From JAJRXR01 sp041402005 (lineage in GTDB: Bacteria; Planctomycetota; Phycisphaerae; Phycisphaerales; UBA1924), in contig JAWKTB010000001.1 of NCBI GenBank assembly GCA_041402005.1, positions 537,490 through 601,489 on the forward strand: a stretch of 64,000 nucleotides of DNA. Direction: 5' to 3'. This document shows, piece after piece, positions 8,125 to 16,810 of the stretch; positions within the stretch are counted from its first letter, which is position 1; each line of letters starts with the position of its first letter. The notes under the pieces are model-generated. The model was given only the letters and a program-made list of their open reading frames with translations, searched no databases and had not been told where the DNA came from. Made by a program: the position numbers and the translations under genes.

Positions 8125-9924
8125 TCAATCCCGCCCCTTCGACTTCAGCCACTTGCCCAGCCTCGCCTTCGTCCACGTGTTCACACACGACTCGGGCGTG
8201 AGCCATCCCCGCCGCCCGGTCAGCACGCCGTACCGGATGTTGTCGAAGTCCGACGCCTCGTGGACGTCGCAGTCGATGGCGATCTTGGCCCCCGCCTCGA
8301 CCGCGGCCCTCACGTGCGTGTCGCGTAGGTCCAGCCTCATCCAGTGGGCGTTGATCTCGAGCGCGACGTCGTGCTCGACCGCCGCGGCGATGATCTCGTC
8401 CATCGCCGGCTCCAGCCCCTTGCGCCGGTTGATCAGCCGCCCCGTCGGGTGCCCCAGCACGTGCACGTACGGGTTCTCGATCGCCTTGAGCAGCCTCGCC
8501 GTCGCCTTCTTCGGGTCCTGCGAGAGCGCCACGTGGGGCGAGGCGACCACCACGTCCAGCTCCGCGAGGAAGTCGTCGTCGAAGTCGAGATGTCCGTCCG
8601 CGAGGATGTCCACCTCGCACCCGCACAGGATCTCGATGCCGGTCGTCTTCTCGCGGAGTTTCTCGATCTGCTTCCGCTGCGCCCGCAGGCGTTTCTCGTC
8701 GAGCCCGCCGGCCTGCGCCGAGCTCTTGGAGTGGTCCGTGACCGCGATCGTGTGGAACTTCCGCTTCTTCGCCAGGGCCACCAGCTCCTCGAGGGCCAGC
8801 GACCCGTCCGACTCGGTCGTGTGCGCGTGCAGCTCCGCACGAATGTCGTCCACCTCGATCAGCGACGGCGCCTCGTCCACGCCGAACTCGCCCGAGTCCT
8901 CCCGGATCTCCGGCTGCACCCACGCGACGCCGAGGGCCTTGTAGATCGATTCCTCCGTCTTGGACGCCTTGGCCTTGACGCCCCGCTTCTGGGGCGGCTC
9001 CTTCTCGCCATCGTCGGGGAACAAGCCGTACTCGTTGAGCGTCAGGCCCTTCTTGATCGCCCGCTCGCGCAGGCGGATGTTGTGCTCCTTGGAGCCCGTG
9101 AAGTACATCATCGCCGCCCCCCAGCTCGACTCGGGCACGACCTTCAGATCCACCTGCACGCCCCCCGCGTCGCCCCCGTCGTCCCCCCAGCGGGCGAAGT
9201 CCGTGCCGTCCAGGTTCATACGCACCGACGACTTGCTCTCGCCCTTGGCGAGCACCTTGGTCACGTTCGGCATCTCGACGAACGCGTCGCGGGCCGCGTC
9301 GGGGTCGGTCGTCGCGACGAGGATGTCGATGTCGCCGATCGTGTCTCGCCCGCGCCGCAGCGACCCCGCGTAGGCGACCTGCTGCACGCCCTTGACCTTC
9401 TCCATCCGCGCGACGATCCCCTCGCCGATCGGCATCGCGATCCCCAGGCTCAGCCGCCGCCCGCTTGTCTCCTTGAACGCCAGCGACGCCTTGATGTTCT
9501 CGACCGTCTTGGCGCCCATCCGGGGCAGCGTGAGAATGGACCCGTCCTCGATCGCCTTCTTCAGCCCCGCCTCGTCGGTGATCCCCATCTCCTTCCACAT
9601 CAGCGCGACCGTCTTGGGCCCGAGCCCGGGCACATCCATCAGTGTCAGCAGCCCCGCCGGGATCTTCTTCTTGAGCTCCTCGTGCTCCTTGATCTTCCCG
9701 GTCCGCTTGTACTCGCCGATCTTCTCGGCGGTCCCCTTGCCGATCCCCTCGATCGCGATCAGCGCCTTCTCGTCCTCGGCGATCGGCGCGAGGTCGGCGG
9801 ACATGTCCCCGATCACCCGCGCCGCCTTCGCGTGCGCATTGACCCGGAACGGGTTGGCCCCGGTCAGCTCGAGCATCCTCGAGATCTGCTCGAAGCGGAC
9901 CGCCAGCTCTTGGTTGAAGCCCAT
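8125..9924 (-). CDS. polX: DNA polymerase/3'-5' exonuclease PolX
   Basis: 599-residue family X polymerase used in gap-filling repair. N-terminal helix-hairpin-helix domain (MLELTGANPFRVNAHAKAARVI; GIGKGTAEKIGEY; DVPGLGPKTVALMW), polymerase palm with GSLRRGRDTIGDIDILV (nucleotide-binding and metal Asp residues), and C-terminal PHP domain (ELHAHTTESDGSLALEELV; TDHS; GCEVDIL) giving metal-dependent 3'-5' exonuclease. Full length for the bacterial PolX type. TACCAT lies 5 nt before the start. Confidence 0.95.
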   Translation of the reverse strand: MGFNQELAVRFEQISRMLELTGANPFRVNAHAKAARVIGDMSADLAPIAEDEKALIAIEGIGKGTAEKIGEYKRTGKIKEHEELKKKIPAGLLTLMDVPGLGPKTVALMWKEMGITDEAGLKKAIEDGSILTLPRMGAKTVENIKASLAFKETSGRRLSLGIAMPIGEGIVARMEKVKGVQQVAYAGSLRRGRDTIGDIDILVATTDPDAARDAFVEMPNVTKVLAKGESKSSVRMNLDGTDFARWGDDGGDAGGVQVDLKVVPESSWGAAMMYFTGSKEHNIRLRERAIKKGLTLNEYGLFPDDGEKEPPQKRGVKAKASKTEESIYKALGVAWVQPEIREDSGEFGVDEAPSLIEVDDIRAELHAHTTESDGSLALEELVALAKKRKFHTIAVTDHSKSSAQAGGLDEKRLRAQRKQIEKLREKTTGIEILCGCEVDILADGHLDFDDDFLAELDVVVASPHVALSQDPKKATARLLKAIENPYVHVLGHPTGRLINRRKGLEPAMDEIIAAAVEHDVALEINAHWMRLDLRDTHVRAAVEAGAKIAIDCDVHEASDFDNIRYGVLTGRRGWLTPESCVNTWTKARLGKWLKSKGRD

Positions 9925-9952
9925 GCGCGATGGTAGAAGTGGGGGGCGCGGG

Positions 9953-10204
9953 TCAGGCGCCGCGCCCCAGCCCGGGCGCCGAGTCCCCGAAGTCCTCGAC
10001 GATCTGGCGTTCGACGGCCTCGACGATCCCCTCGCGCCGGTCCTCGGGGACGAGCATCAGGGCCGCGACCCACCGCCTCGCCAGCTCAGGGCTCCCCGGG
10101 CGCATCAGCTCCACCAGCATCCTCACGTGCTCGTTTGGCGACAGCGGATCGGACCCGGCTGGCCGCCTCGTCGGCGTGTGGATCGACGGCTTTGGCTTCG
10201 ACAT
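9953..10204 (-). CDS. Small helical protein overlapping the HTH gene in another frame
   Basis: 83 residues; the second half (EHVRMLVELMRPGSPELARRW...VEAVERQIVEDFG) looks like genuine helical protein. It overlaps the end of the HTH gene by 119 nt in a different frame. A good GGGGGAG site lies 10 nt before the ATG at 10204, favouring independent, coupled translation. The alternative is that both parts were once a single protein and a frameshift split them. No family recognised. Confidence 0.45.
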   Translation of the reverse strand: MSKPKPSIHTPTRRPAGSDPLSPNEHVRMLVELMRPGSPELARRWVAALMLVPEDRREGIVEAVERQIVEDFGDSAPGLGRGA

Positions 10205-10604
10205 CGCCTGGCGGCTCCCCCAACTCATCCCCGCCCGCGATCCTACCAGACGATCCCCGAATCCGAGTCTCCAACCCCTGTACGAACCGCTCCAGGCGGT
10301 CCACACGATCGCCGAAGGCCTCCAGGGACTCGGCGATCGCCGCCAACAGCTCCGAGGGGTCCGCCGCCCGCAGCGCCTCCCGACGCACCTCATCCGTGCG
10401 CATGGGCCCGCGCCCGGTCAGCACCCAGTCGCCATTGAGCTTGAGCGAGGCGCAGATCGCCGACACGAACTCGATGCTGGGCGCCTGGCCCTGCATGTAG
10501 CGCCGTACCGTCTCCGGGTGGACCCCGGTCAGGTCCGACAGCGAGCGGTATGTCCGCTTGCCCACGGCGGCGCTCAGCCGATCGTGCAGGCTTCCCCCTT
10601 CCAT
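10086..10604 (-). CDS. HTH (Cro/C1-like) DNA-binding protein
   Basis: 172 residues. N-terminal helix-turn-helix: SLSDLTGVHPETVRRYMQGQ followed by PSIEFVSAICASLKLNGDWVLTG, the usual XRE/Cro arrangement including the GDWLLTG ending. A helical linker (about 75-115) may mediate oligomerisation; the last 50 residues are low-complexity and overlap the next gene. Upstream on the same strand are three TATTGTG half-sites, a likely autoregulatory operator. Confidence 0.65.
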   Translation of the reverse strand: MEGGSLHDRLSAAVGKRTYRSLSDLTGVHPETVRRYMQGQAPSIEFVSAICASLKLNGDWVLTGRGPMRTDEVRREALRAADPSELLAAIAESLEAFGDRVDRLERFVQGLETRIRGSSGRIAGGDELGEPPGDVEAKAVDPHADEAASRVRSAVAKRAREDAGGADAPGEP

Positions 10605-10669
10605 GCCGGAAGACTACCAGCCTGTTCGGCCAACGCGATCCGATCAAACGCCCGCGCCAGATTTGTTTG

Positions 10670-10701
10670 TATTGTGTTTAGTATGGCCACACAATATTGT
10701 G
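10670..10701 (-). promoter_or_regulatory. Probable operator/promoter of the HTH gene
   Basis: An AT-rich island in a GC-rich region contains three half-sites: TATTGTG at 10670-10676, its complement CACAATA at 10690-10696, and TATTGTG at 10695-10701. The last two form the perfect palindrome CACAATATTGTG. Read on the minus strand, TTGTGT - 17 nt - TACAAA is a possible promoter. The position 66-97 bp upstream of the HTH start fits an autoregulatory operator. Confidence 0.5.
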
Positions 10702-10779
10702 GATCACGCTTCGGGGCAGGGGTGGGGGGTGGGCCTCAAAGTTGTGCGGGCTTGGAGCCTCGAAGTCACAAAGAAATTC

Positions 10780-12927
10780 TCACCCGACGTCGCCCAGACC
10801 GAGCGCCTCGCCGTGGGAGTGGAGAAGTCGACGCCGAATGAGGGCCTCGCCCTCGCGCTCGAGACCGGGTGAGGCCTCGATCCACGCCCGGGCGTCCCGG
10901 CGCGCCTGCTCGAGCAGCTCCCGGTCACGTCTCGGGTCGGCGATCTTGAACGGGGCGACGCCCGACTGGCGGGCGCCGAACATCTCGCCCGGGCCCCGGA
11001 TCTCCAGGTCGCGCTCCGCCAGCTCGAACCCGCTCGATGTGTGCGCCATGACCTCGAGGCGGCGCTGCGCCTCGGGCGTCGTCGTCTCGCCGATCAGCAC
11101 GCACAGCGACGCGGTCTTCCCGCGACCCACGCGACCCCGGAGCTGATGGAGCTGCGCGAGCCCGAACCGCTCGGCGTGCTCGACCACCATCACGCTCGCG
11201 TTGGCGACGTCCACGCCGACCTCGATCACCGTCGTCGCGACCAGCGCATCGATCAGCCCCTCGCGGAAACGTCCCATGATCCGCTCGCGGGTCTCGCGCT
11301 TCAGGCGCCCGTGCAGGGCGGCGACCCGGAGGCCCTGCAATGGCCCCTCCTCCAGCTCCTTCGTCAGCGCGCGCACGTCGCGCACCACGCCCCCGACGGT
11401 CTCGCCGGCGTCGATCGCGGGCGCGACCACGTACGCCTGCTCGCCGCGCTCCAGGCGCGTGCGCACGTACTCGTACACCTTCGCGCGGTCCTCGCCCGTG
11501 ACGACCCGCGTCTCGATCGGCGAGCGCCCGGGAGGCAGGTCGGGGATCGTCGACACGTCGAGGTCGCCGAACTCCGTGATCGCGAGCGTCCGGGGGATCG
11601 GCGTCGCGGTCATGACGAGCACGTGGGGCGTGACGGCCTCGCCCGCCTCGCCCACCGTCGCCTTGGCCCGCAGGCTCGCCCGCTGATGGACGCCGAAGCG
11701 GTGCTGCTCGTCGATGATCGCGACGGCGAGGTCGTTGAACCGGACGCGCTCGGTGAGCAGCGCGTGCGTGCCGACGAGGATGTCGATCTCGCCCGAGGCG
11801 AGGCGCTCGTGGATCGAGGCCCGGTCTCGCTCGGGCAGGGCGCCGGTGAGCATGGCGACGCGGACCTCCGAGCCTCGGAGCAGCTCGCGGATCGACTCGG
11901 CGTGCTGCTCGGCGAGGATCTCCGTCGGCGCCATCAACGCCGCCTGCTTCCCGCTCGCCACCGCCATCAGCATCGCGTACAGCGCCACGAGCGTCTTGCC
12001 CGAGCCGACGTCGCCCTGGATCAGGCGGTTCGTCGGCGTGTCGGATGACAAGTCCTTCGCGATCTCGCCGACGACTTTCTCCTGCCCGGGCGTCAGCGTG
12101 AAGGGGAAGCGGGCCCGGATCCTGGCGTCCACCTCCGCGTCCGCCCGCAGCGCCGGCGCCCGGAGCGTCTGGCGGAGCTGCGCCCGCTTCATCGCGACGC
12201 CCAACTGCAAGAGCAGCAGCTCGTCATAAATGAGCCGCCGACGCGCCTCCTCGACCTCCGACTCGTCCTCGGGCGCGTGCAGCATCCGGTACGCGGCCCG
12301 CAGCTCGGGCAGCTCGCGCGCCCTTCGATACTCGCCGTCCAGATGGTCCTCGATCAACTCCAATGCCCGAGGCAGTACACGCTGGATCAACGCCTCGATC
12401 TGGCGTGAGTTCACCCGCTCACTCGCCGGGTAGACGGGGCGGAGGCGCGACTCCCGCGCCCCCGGCTCGGGCTTCTCGTCGTCGAGCAGTTCCCACTTCG
12501 GGTTGGCGAGCTGTAGCCCGCCCCGCAGCGCCCGCGCCTTGCCCTGCACCCACACCCGGTCGCCAGGTCTGAGCTTGTCCTGCATGTACGGGGCGTTGAA
12601 CCAGATCAGCTCGAGACGCTCGACCCCGTCGTGCAGCACCGCTTCGAAGCGCCGCTTGCGTCCGTACCCGGCGACCCTCGTCGCCGTGATCTCCCCACGC
12701 GTCGAGACGACCGCCCCCGCGGCAAGCTCGGCGATCGGCGCCTCGGCCTCCTCCCGCTCGTGACGCATCGGGAGGTGCGCGATCAGGCGCCCGACGTTGG
12801 TCAGCCCCAGCGCCCGCAGGTCCGCCGCCAGCACGCTCGCGACGCCCTCGACCCGCGCCAGGGGCGTGGTCAGCTCGACGGCGCCAGCCGGCACGCGCGT
12901 CTCGACACCCTCGGGCGCGCCCGACAC
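10780..12927 (-). CDS. recG: ATP-dependent DNA helicase RecG
   Basis: 715-residue branched-DNA helicase for fork reversal and Holliday-junction processing. Wedge/OB domain (GEITATRVAGYGRKRRFEAVLHDG), then helicase motifs LIQGDVGSGKT, LMAPTEILAEQH, VGTHALL, IIDEQHRFGVHQR, VMTATPIPRTLA, VEVGVDVANASVMVVEHAERFGLAQLHQLRGRVGRG, and the C-terminal GPGEMFGARQSGV. The GTG start at 12927 follows the DUF971 stop by one base, with GGGAGG 8 nt upstream, so the two genes are translationally coupled. Confidence 0.96.
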   Translation of the reverse strand: MSGAPEGVETRVPAGAVELTTPLARVEGVASVLAADLRALGLTNVGRLIAHLPMRHEREEAEAPIAELAAGAVVSTRGEITATRVAGYGRKRRFEAVLHDGVERLELIWFNAPYMQDKLRPGDRVWVQGKARALRGGLQLANPKWELLDDEKPEPGARESRLRPVYPASERVNSRQIEALIQRVLPRALELIEDHLDGEYRRARELPELRAAYRMLHAPEDESEVEEARRRLIYDELLLLQLGVAMKRAQLRQTLRAPALRADAEVDARIRARFPFTLTPGQEKVVGEIAKDLSSDTPTNRLIQGDVGSGKTLVALYAMLMAVASGKQAALMAPTEILAEQHAESIRELLRGSEVRVAMLTGALPERDRASIHERLASGEIDILVGTHALLTERVRFNDLAVAIIDEQHRFGVHQRASLRAKATVGEAGEAVTPHVLVMTATPIPRTLAITEFGDLDVSTIPDLPPGRSPIETRVVTGEDRAKVYEYVRTRLERGEQAYVVAPAIDAGETVGGVVRDVRALTKELEEGPLQGLRVAALHGRLKRETRERIMGRFREGLIDALVATTVIEVGVDVANASVMVVEHAERFGLAQLHQLRGRVGRGKTASLCVLIGETTTPEAQRRLEVMAHTSSGFELAERDLEIRGPGEMFGARQSGVAPFKIADPRRDRELLEQARRDARAWIEASPGLEREGEALIRRRLLHSHGEALGLGDVG

Positions 12928-12928
12928 G

Positions 12929-13324
12929 TCAGGCGCCTCCCAGGGCGAGGGGGTCGTCGTGCCCGGGCCCCTCGTCCCCCGGCGCCCGCTCCAGCTCGCC
13001 GTTGGCCGGGTCGATCTTGCGCAGGTACTCCCAGGTGTACAGCCCCGTCGAGTGCCCATCTGAGAACGAGATCCGGATGGCGTAGTTGCCGACCAGTTCG
13101 GCGCCCGTCGCGCTCAGGGGCCCGCCCGCCCCGCCTCCCGAAGGCAGGACCGTCAGCGGGTTCGTCTCCATGTGCCTCCGCAGCTCGCGCATGTCCGCCG
13201 AGGGGGACATGCGGCGGAGGTACTCGATCGTGTAGTAGGATCCCGAGCCGTCCGACCACTGGACGGTCAGTCCGCGGTCCTTCTTGAGGTCGATGTGCGC
13301 CGGCGTGTCGGGCGTGCTGGCCAC
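12929..13324 (-). CDS. DUF971 domain protein
   Basis: 131 residues with the DUF971 pattern (gamma-butyrobetaine-hydroxylase N-terminal-like fold): LTVQWSDGSGSYYTIEYLRRMSP near the start and NYAIRISFSDGHSTGLYTWEYLRKI near the end. Related domains are found in Fe-S and MRP-type proteins, but the role of the stand-alone form is unclear. GTG start with TAGAGT box 5 nt upstream. First gene of an operon with recG; the start lies 2 nt from the annotated pyrF start on the other strand. Confidence 0.8.
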   Translation of the reverse strand: MASTPDTPAHIDLKKDRGLTVQWSDGSGSYYTIEYLRRMSPSADMRELRRHMETNPLTVLPSGGGAGGPLSATGAELVGNYAIRISFSDGHSTGLYTWEYLRKIDPANGELERAPGDEGPGHDDPLALGGA

Positions 13325-13326
13325 GA

Positions 13327-14241
13327 GTGACTCTAGGAGTTCACGCCCTGCCCGAGCCCACGCGTGAGTCTGGCCCCGCCGCCGCCGCCGACCGCCTCGC
13401 GGGGGCGATCGAGCGTGCCGACACCCCCGCGTGCGTCGGGCTCGATCCGGTGCACGAGAAGCTGCCCGAGGCGATGCGCTCGATGCGCATGGCGCCCGCC
13501 TCCGCGATCCTCGCCTTCTGCCTCGACGTGATCGAGTCGGTCGCCGGTGTGGTGGGGGTGGTCAAGCCCCAGGCGGCCTGCTTCGAGCGCTACGGCGCCG
13601 AGGGCGCGAGCGTGCTCGGAGAGGTCATCGCCAGGGCGAAGCAGCGCCGCCTGTTCGTCATCCTCGACGCCAAGCGATCCGACATCGCCAGCAGCGCCGA
13701 GCACTACGCCGCCGGCGCCCTCGCCCTTGGCGCCGACGCGATCACGCTCAGCCCCTACATGGGCCGATCCGCGATCACGCCCTTCCTCGACGCGGGGCTC
13801 GGCGTGTTCGTGCTGGCGCGCACGAGCAACCCGGACTCGGACGAGGTGCAGGCGGCGCGCCTCGAGGGCGGCGCCAGCGTCGCCGAGCATGTCGCCTCGA
13901 TGATTGCCGACCTCGGGCGCGCGCACGTCGGCGCGCGGGGCCTGAGTGGCGTCGGCGCCGTCGTGGGGGCGACCAAGGCGAGCTCCGATGGCGCCCGCAT
14001 GCGCGCGCTCATGCCCGACCAGGTCTTGCTCGTCCCGGGCGTCGGCGCCCAGGGTGGCTCGGTCGAGGACGTACGACCGATGGCACGCCCCGAGGCGTCG
14101 TCGCCCGCCGAGCTTGGGCTCGTTGTCAACGCGAGCCGCAGCGTGCTCTACGCGACGCCCGAAGGGCGTGAGACGTGGCAGGAGGCGGTCTCGCGTGCCG
14201 CAACGGGTCTCGTCGACGACCTCCGTGCGCTGGCGCCCTGA
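13327..14241 (+). CDS. pyrF: Orotidine 5'-phosphate decarboxylase (type 2, long form)
   Basis: Last step of UMP synthesis, OMP to UMP + CO2. 304 residues. Catalytic motif ILDAKRSDIASSAEHYA (Asp-x-Lys-x-x-Asp array), CVGLDPVHEKLPE at the N-terminal strand, VLARTSNPDS, LLVPGVGAQGGSVEDV and VNASRSVLYAT, as in the type 2 enzymes. The first start codon, GTG 13327, leaves only 2 nt to the divergent DUF971 start. CTAGGAG at 13332-13338 would fit initiation at CTG 13348 instead, so the true start is uncertain. Confidence 0.93.
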   Translation: MTLGVHALPEPTRESGPAAAADRLAGAIERADTPACVGLDPVHEKLPEAMRSMRMAPASAILAFCLDVIESVAGVVGVVKPQAACFERYGAEGASVLGEVIARAKQRRLFVILDAKRSDIASSAEHYAAGALALGADAITLSPYMGRSAITPFLDAGLGVFVLARTSNPDSDEVQAARLEGGASVAEHVASMIADLGRAHVGARGLSGVGAVVGATKASSDGARMRALMPDQVLLVPGVGAQGGSVEDVRPMARPEASSPAELGLVVNASRSVLYATPEGRETWQEAVSRAATGLVDDLRALAP

Positions 14242-14251
14242 CCGATCCAGG

Positions 14252-14292
14252 CAAAAAAGAGAAGCGCCCGTCGGCTCGCGGCCGACGGGCGC
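14252..14292 (-). terminator. Intrinsic terminator of the PEP-CTERM gene
   Basis: 12-bp perfect stem (GCGCCCGTCGGC with its complement), loop TCGCG, followed on the minus strand by CTTCTCTTTTTTGCC. It sits about 40 nt after the stop at 14330. Confidence 0.88.
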
Positions 14293-14329
14293 ACATGGTG
14301 GGGTCAGAACACGAGCGGGGAAACGAGAT

Positions 14330-15025
14330 TCAGCGCCGGCGACGCCTGACGCCGAGGATGCCAAGGCCGAGCCCGGACAGCGCCATCGTGCCGGGGGCGG
14401 GGAGGATCATGACGCCGTCCGCCTGAGCGGAGACGCGGGCGAACGAGCTGGTGAAGAAGCCCATGTTGGGCTGCTGGAAGAGGAGGGAGACGGCTCCGAT
14501 GAGGTTCTCGACGCCGAAGTCGGTGGAGAAGCTCCCGCCGGAGGGCCCGTCGAACGTGCCGTTGCCATTCGAGGAGTCGAAGGAGTAATCCACACCGGTG
14601 CCGGCGTAGAAGGTGAATCCGAAGCCGGCGCCGCTCCAGGAGCCCGAGAACGAGCCCAGGAGGACGTCGCCGTCGGCGTCGACGATCGAGAAGGAGCCGA
14701 GGCCGTCGGCGGTCTTCGCGACGGAGTTGATGTTGAAGACGGAGATCTGGAAGTGAACCGCGGCGGGGCTGTTGTCGATCGTGCCCGGGTTGTAGAGCGC
14801 GGTGTTCCCGACGGGCAGCAGTCTCGTGACGTCGCCCGTGGTGTCGAGGTTTCCGTCGGCGATGAAGAGGCCGTCGCCGGCGCCCTCGTCGAACGTGAAG
14901 CTCGATGTCAGTTCCGTGAATCCGAACGAGGCGACGATGTCCGCCGGGGCCATCGATGTGCTCACTCCAAGCGCACCGATCGCGGCCGCGCCAGCGACGC
15001 GGGCAATCTCTCTCTGTCGAAGCAT
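14330..15025 (-). CDS. Exported PEP-CTERM-type protein
   Basis: 231 residues: signal peptide (about 1-30), an Asp/Gly/Ser-rich beta body (choice-of-anchor type), and a C-terminal sorting tag PAPGTMALSGLGLGILGVRRRRR consisting of Pro motif, hydrophobic helix and Arg cluster. Such tags direct processing and surface attachment by an exosortase/archaeosortase-like enzyme; no such enzyme is in this window. Function of the body is unknown. Start at MLRQREIARV is supported by AGGAG 10 nt upstream; own terminator follows. Confidence 0.75.
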   Translation of the reverse strand: MLRQREIARVAGAAAIGALGVSTSMAPADIVASFGFTELTSSFTFDEGAGDGLFIADGNLDTTGDVTRLLPVGNTALYNPGTIDNSPAAVHFQISVFNINSVAKTADGLGSFSIVDADGDVLLGSFSGSWSGAGFGFTFYAGTGVDYSFDSSNGNGTFDGPSGGSFSTDFGVENLIGAVSLLFQQPNMGFFTSSFARVSAQADGVMILPAPGTMALSGLGLGILGVRRRRR

Positions 15026-15298
15026 GGGGGTAACGCTCCTGTCTACGACACTCCTCAGATCCCGGTCCCGGCAGCCCGGGCCCGAAACGTCTGCACACAC
15101 ACCCAGAAGGTGCCCCCAATCCGCGCGAATGCCACCCGTCCGCGCCCTTTTCCTCCTATCTGACCCAGAATGAAACCGTCCTCATCCGGGGATTTGCGGA
15201 TTCGCTGGACGCGTGAACGCCACCCGAACGCGATCGACGCGATCAGGGCCCGAAAGAGGCGCAAATATGTGGGTGGAAGGGCGGGCTCGGGCCGAGCG
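15026..15298. other. Non-coding spacer
   Basis: 273 nt between the nuoI remnant and the PEP-CTERM gene (both minus). I see the ribosome-binding site of the PEP-CTERM gene at its left end and no convincing ORF, hairpin or RNA gene elsewhere. Confidence 0.5.
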
Positions 15299-15842
15299 TC
15301 ACATCGGCTTCTTGGCGATCGTCACGTCGTAGACCTCGAGCAGCTTCTGCTTGTCGAAGACCATTTCCTGGCGGCTCAGGCCCACGACGTCGTACTCGGT
15401 GGTCAGCTCGATCGCGTCCACCGGGCACGCCTCCTCGCACATCCCGCAGAAGATGCACCGCAGCTCGTCGATCTCGAACTTGGCGGGGTATTTCTCCCGG
15501 TCGTCCCAGGGGCTCTCGGCCGCTGTGATGTGGATGCAGTTGGCCGGGCAGATCGTCGGGCACATCATGCACGCGACGCACTTGACCCTGCCGTCCTCGT
15601 CCTTGTTCAGGCGGTGGACTCCCGGAAGTTGAGGGCTCCTGCCCGCCCTCCTCCGGCTTGAACTGCTCGCGCCGCTCCTCGGGGTACTGGATCGTGCGGC
15701 TGGTCCGCCCCTGCCCGAACGACGTGACGAAGTGACGCATCGTCGTCCGGAAGCCCTTGAGGATCTCCGGCAGGTAGACCGCCTCGCTCCGGTTCAGGGG
15801 CGGGGCCTCGAGGCGGATGATCTCGTCCTCACGGATCGTCAT
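15299..15842 (-). pseudogene. nuoI: NADH-quinone oxidoreductase subunit I, frame-disrupted
   Basis: Subunit I of complex I, carrying two [4Fe-4S] clusters. The first part (from 15842; YLPEILKGFRTTMRHFVTSFGQG... YPEERREQFKPEE) is in one frame. Both cluster motifs, CVACMMCPTICPANCIHI and CIFCGMCEEACPVDAIEL, are in another frame ending at 15299. Adding one base at the C-run 15642-15644 and one at 15621-15623 restores a continuous family-like sequence through ALNFRGVHRLNKDEDGRVKC. No other nuo gene is adjacent. TATACT lies 8 nt before the start. Either a true pseudogene or two short-run sequencing errors. Confidence 0.8.
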
Positions 15843-15962
15843 CGGGGGCGAGTATAGCGCCTGGCGCGGGCGACCCCGCCGCCGCGCGAAACCTTGAAAA
15901 CAGGCCCGGATCGCCCGCGTGTCGCCCCGCGTGCATCGCTGGAATCCGTTAGAATCCCGGGC

Positions 15963-16778
15963 ATGGCCGGGCGGTCGAGCAAGCCGCTTTTTGAGCTGAT
16001 GAGCGCTCGTCGCGCGTCGGCGGCCGCCTCGACGCGCGTGCCCCCAGCGCCCCGCGTCAAGGCGCCCCGGGCGCCTGCGCCCGAGCCGCCCCCGCCCAAG
16101 CCGGTCGCCGAGCCCGGCGCCCGTCCCAGCATCACCATCCCGACCACCACCCTCTATGTGGCGGTCGTCGTCGTGCTCGCCCTCTGCCTGCTCGCCTACG
16201 TCGTCGGGTATTCCCTGGGCGAGCGGGCGGGCAAGCTCCGCCTGGTCCAGGCGGGTCTCGGCGCGGAGGCTCCCGCCGGTGAGCCGATCACCGACCCCGT
16301 CCTCGAAGGTCCAGGGGTAACCCCCACGCTGCAGCCGGGTTCCCGCCCCGCCGCTTCCCCGCCGAAGTCCACGAAACCGCCCGTCCAGGAGGGCGCCCCC
16401 ACCCAGGTCGCGGGTGGATCCGGGCCGATCCTGACCCCAGAGGGGCGGGTCGCGGTCGACCCCCGGATCCCCGAGACCAACTACCTCCAGATGGGGGACC
16501 TGCCCGAGGCCCAGGCGGTCTCCGCGATCCGTTTCTTCGCCGCCAAGGGTGAGCGGGTGATCGGCATCCCCCTTGAAGACAAGGGCTCGGGGTCCAATGA
16601 TCCGTGGTTCCGCCTCTTCTCGCTGGAAGCGCCGATCCCGTCGGGACGGTTCAGCGAGATGGGGCGGGAGCGGCGTGATCGCAAGCGGCGGGTCGCCGAG
16701 ATCGGCGACCAGTGGCGGCGCGAGGAGCGGGGTGGCTCCGACTTCTCGAGCGCCTTCTACAGCCTGTACCGCCCCTGA
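15963..16778 (+). CDS. Single-pass membrane protein, function unknown
   Basis: 271 residues. Short cytoplasmic N-terminus (MAGRSSKPLFELMSARR), a Pro/Ala-rich linker, one transmembrane helix (about 60-82, TLYVAVVVVLALCLLAYVVGYSLG), then a Pro-rich segment and a C-terminal domain (TNYLQMGDLPEAQAVSAIRFFAAKGERVIGI...DPWFRLFSL) of about 120 residues. The 'KPLFELM' start and SPOR-like topology recall planctomycete membrane proteins, but I cannot name a family. TAGAAT lies 7 nt before the ATG. Confidence 0.65.
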   Translation: MAGRSSKPLFELMSARRASAAASTRVPPAPRVKAPRAPAPEPPPPKPVAEPGARPSITIPTTTLYVAVVVVLALCLLAYVVGYSLGERAGKLRLVQAGLGAEAPAGEPITDPVLEGPGVTPTLQPGSRPAASPPKSTKPPVQEGAPTQVAGGSGPILTPEGRVAVDPRIPETNYLQMGDLPEAQAVSAIRFFAAKGERVIGIPLEDKGSGSNDPWFRLFSLEAPIPSGRFSEMGRERRDRKRRVAEIGDQWRREERGGSDFSSAFYSLYRP

Positions 16779-16810
16779 ATCGGGGCGGGTAGACCAGACG
16801 GAGACGCGTG

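Noticed and set aside
8078..9598. Minus-strand alternative frame of polX (Arg/Gly-rich)
   Set aside because: Overlaps polX in another frame and is composed of low-complexity Gly/Arg; polX has all motifs.
13348..13350. CTG as definite pyrF start
   Set aside because: A CTAGGAG site fits it, but CTG starts are rare, so GTG 13327 is kept and the doubt is noted.
15170..15661. Plus-strand open frame across the nuoI region
   Set aside because: No protein-like motif; it is antisense to the conserved nuoI cluster motifs.
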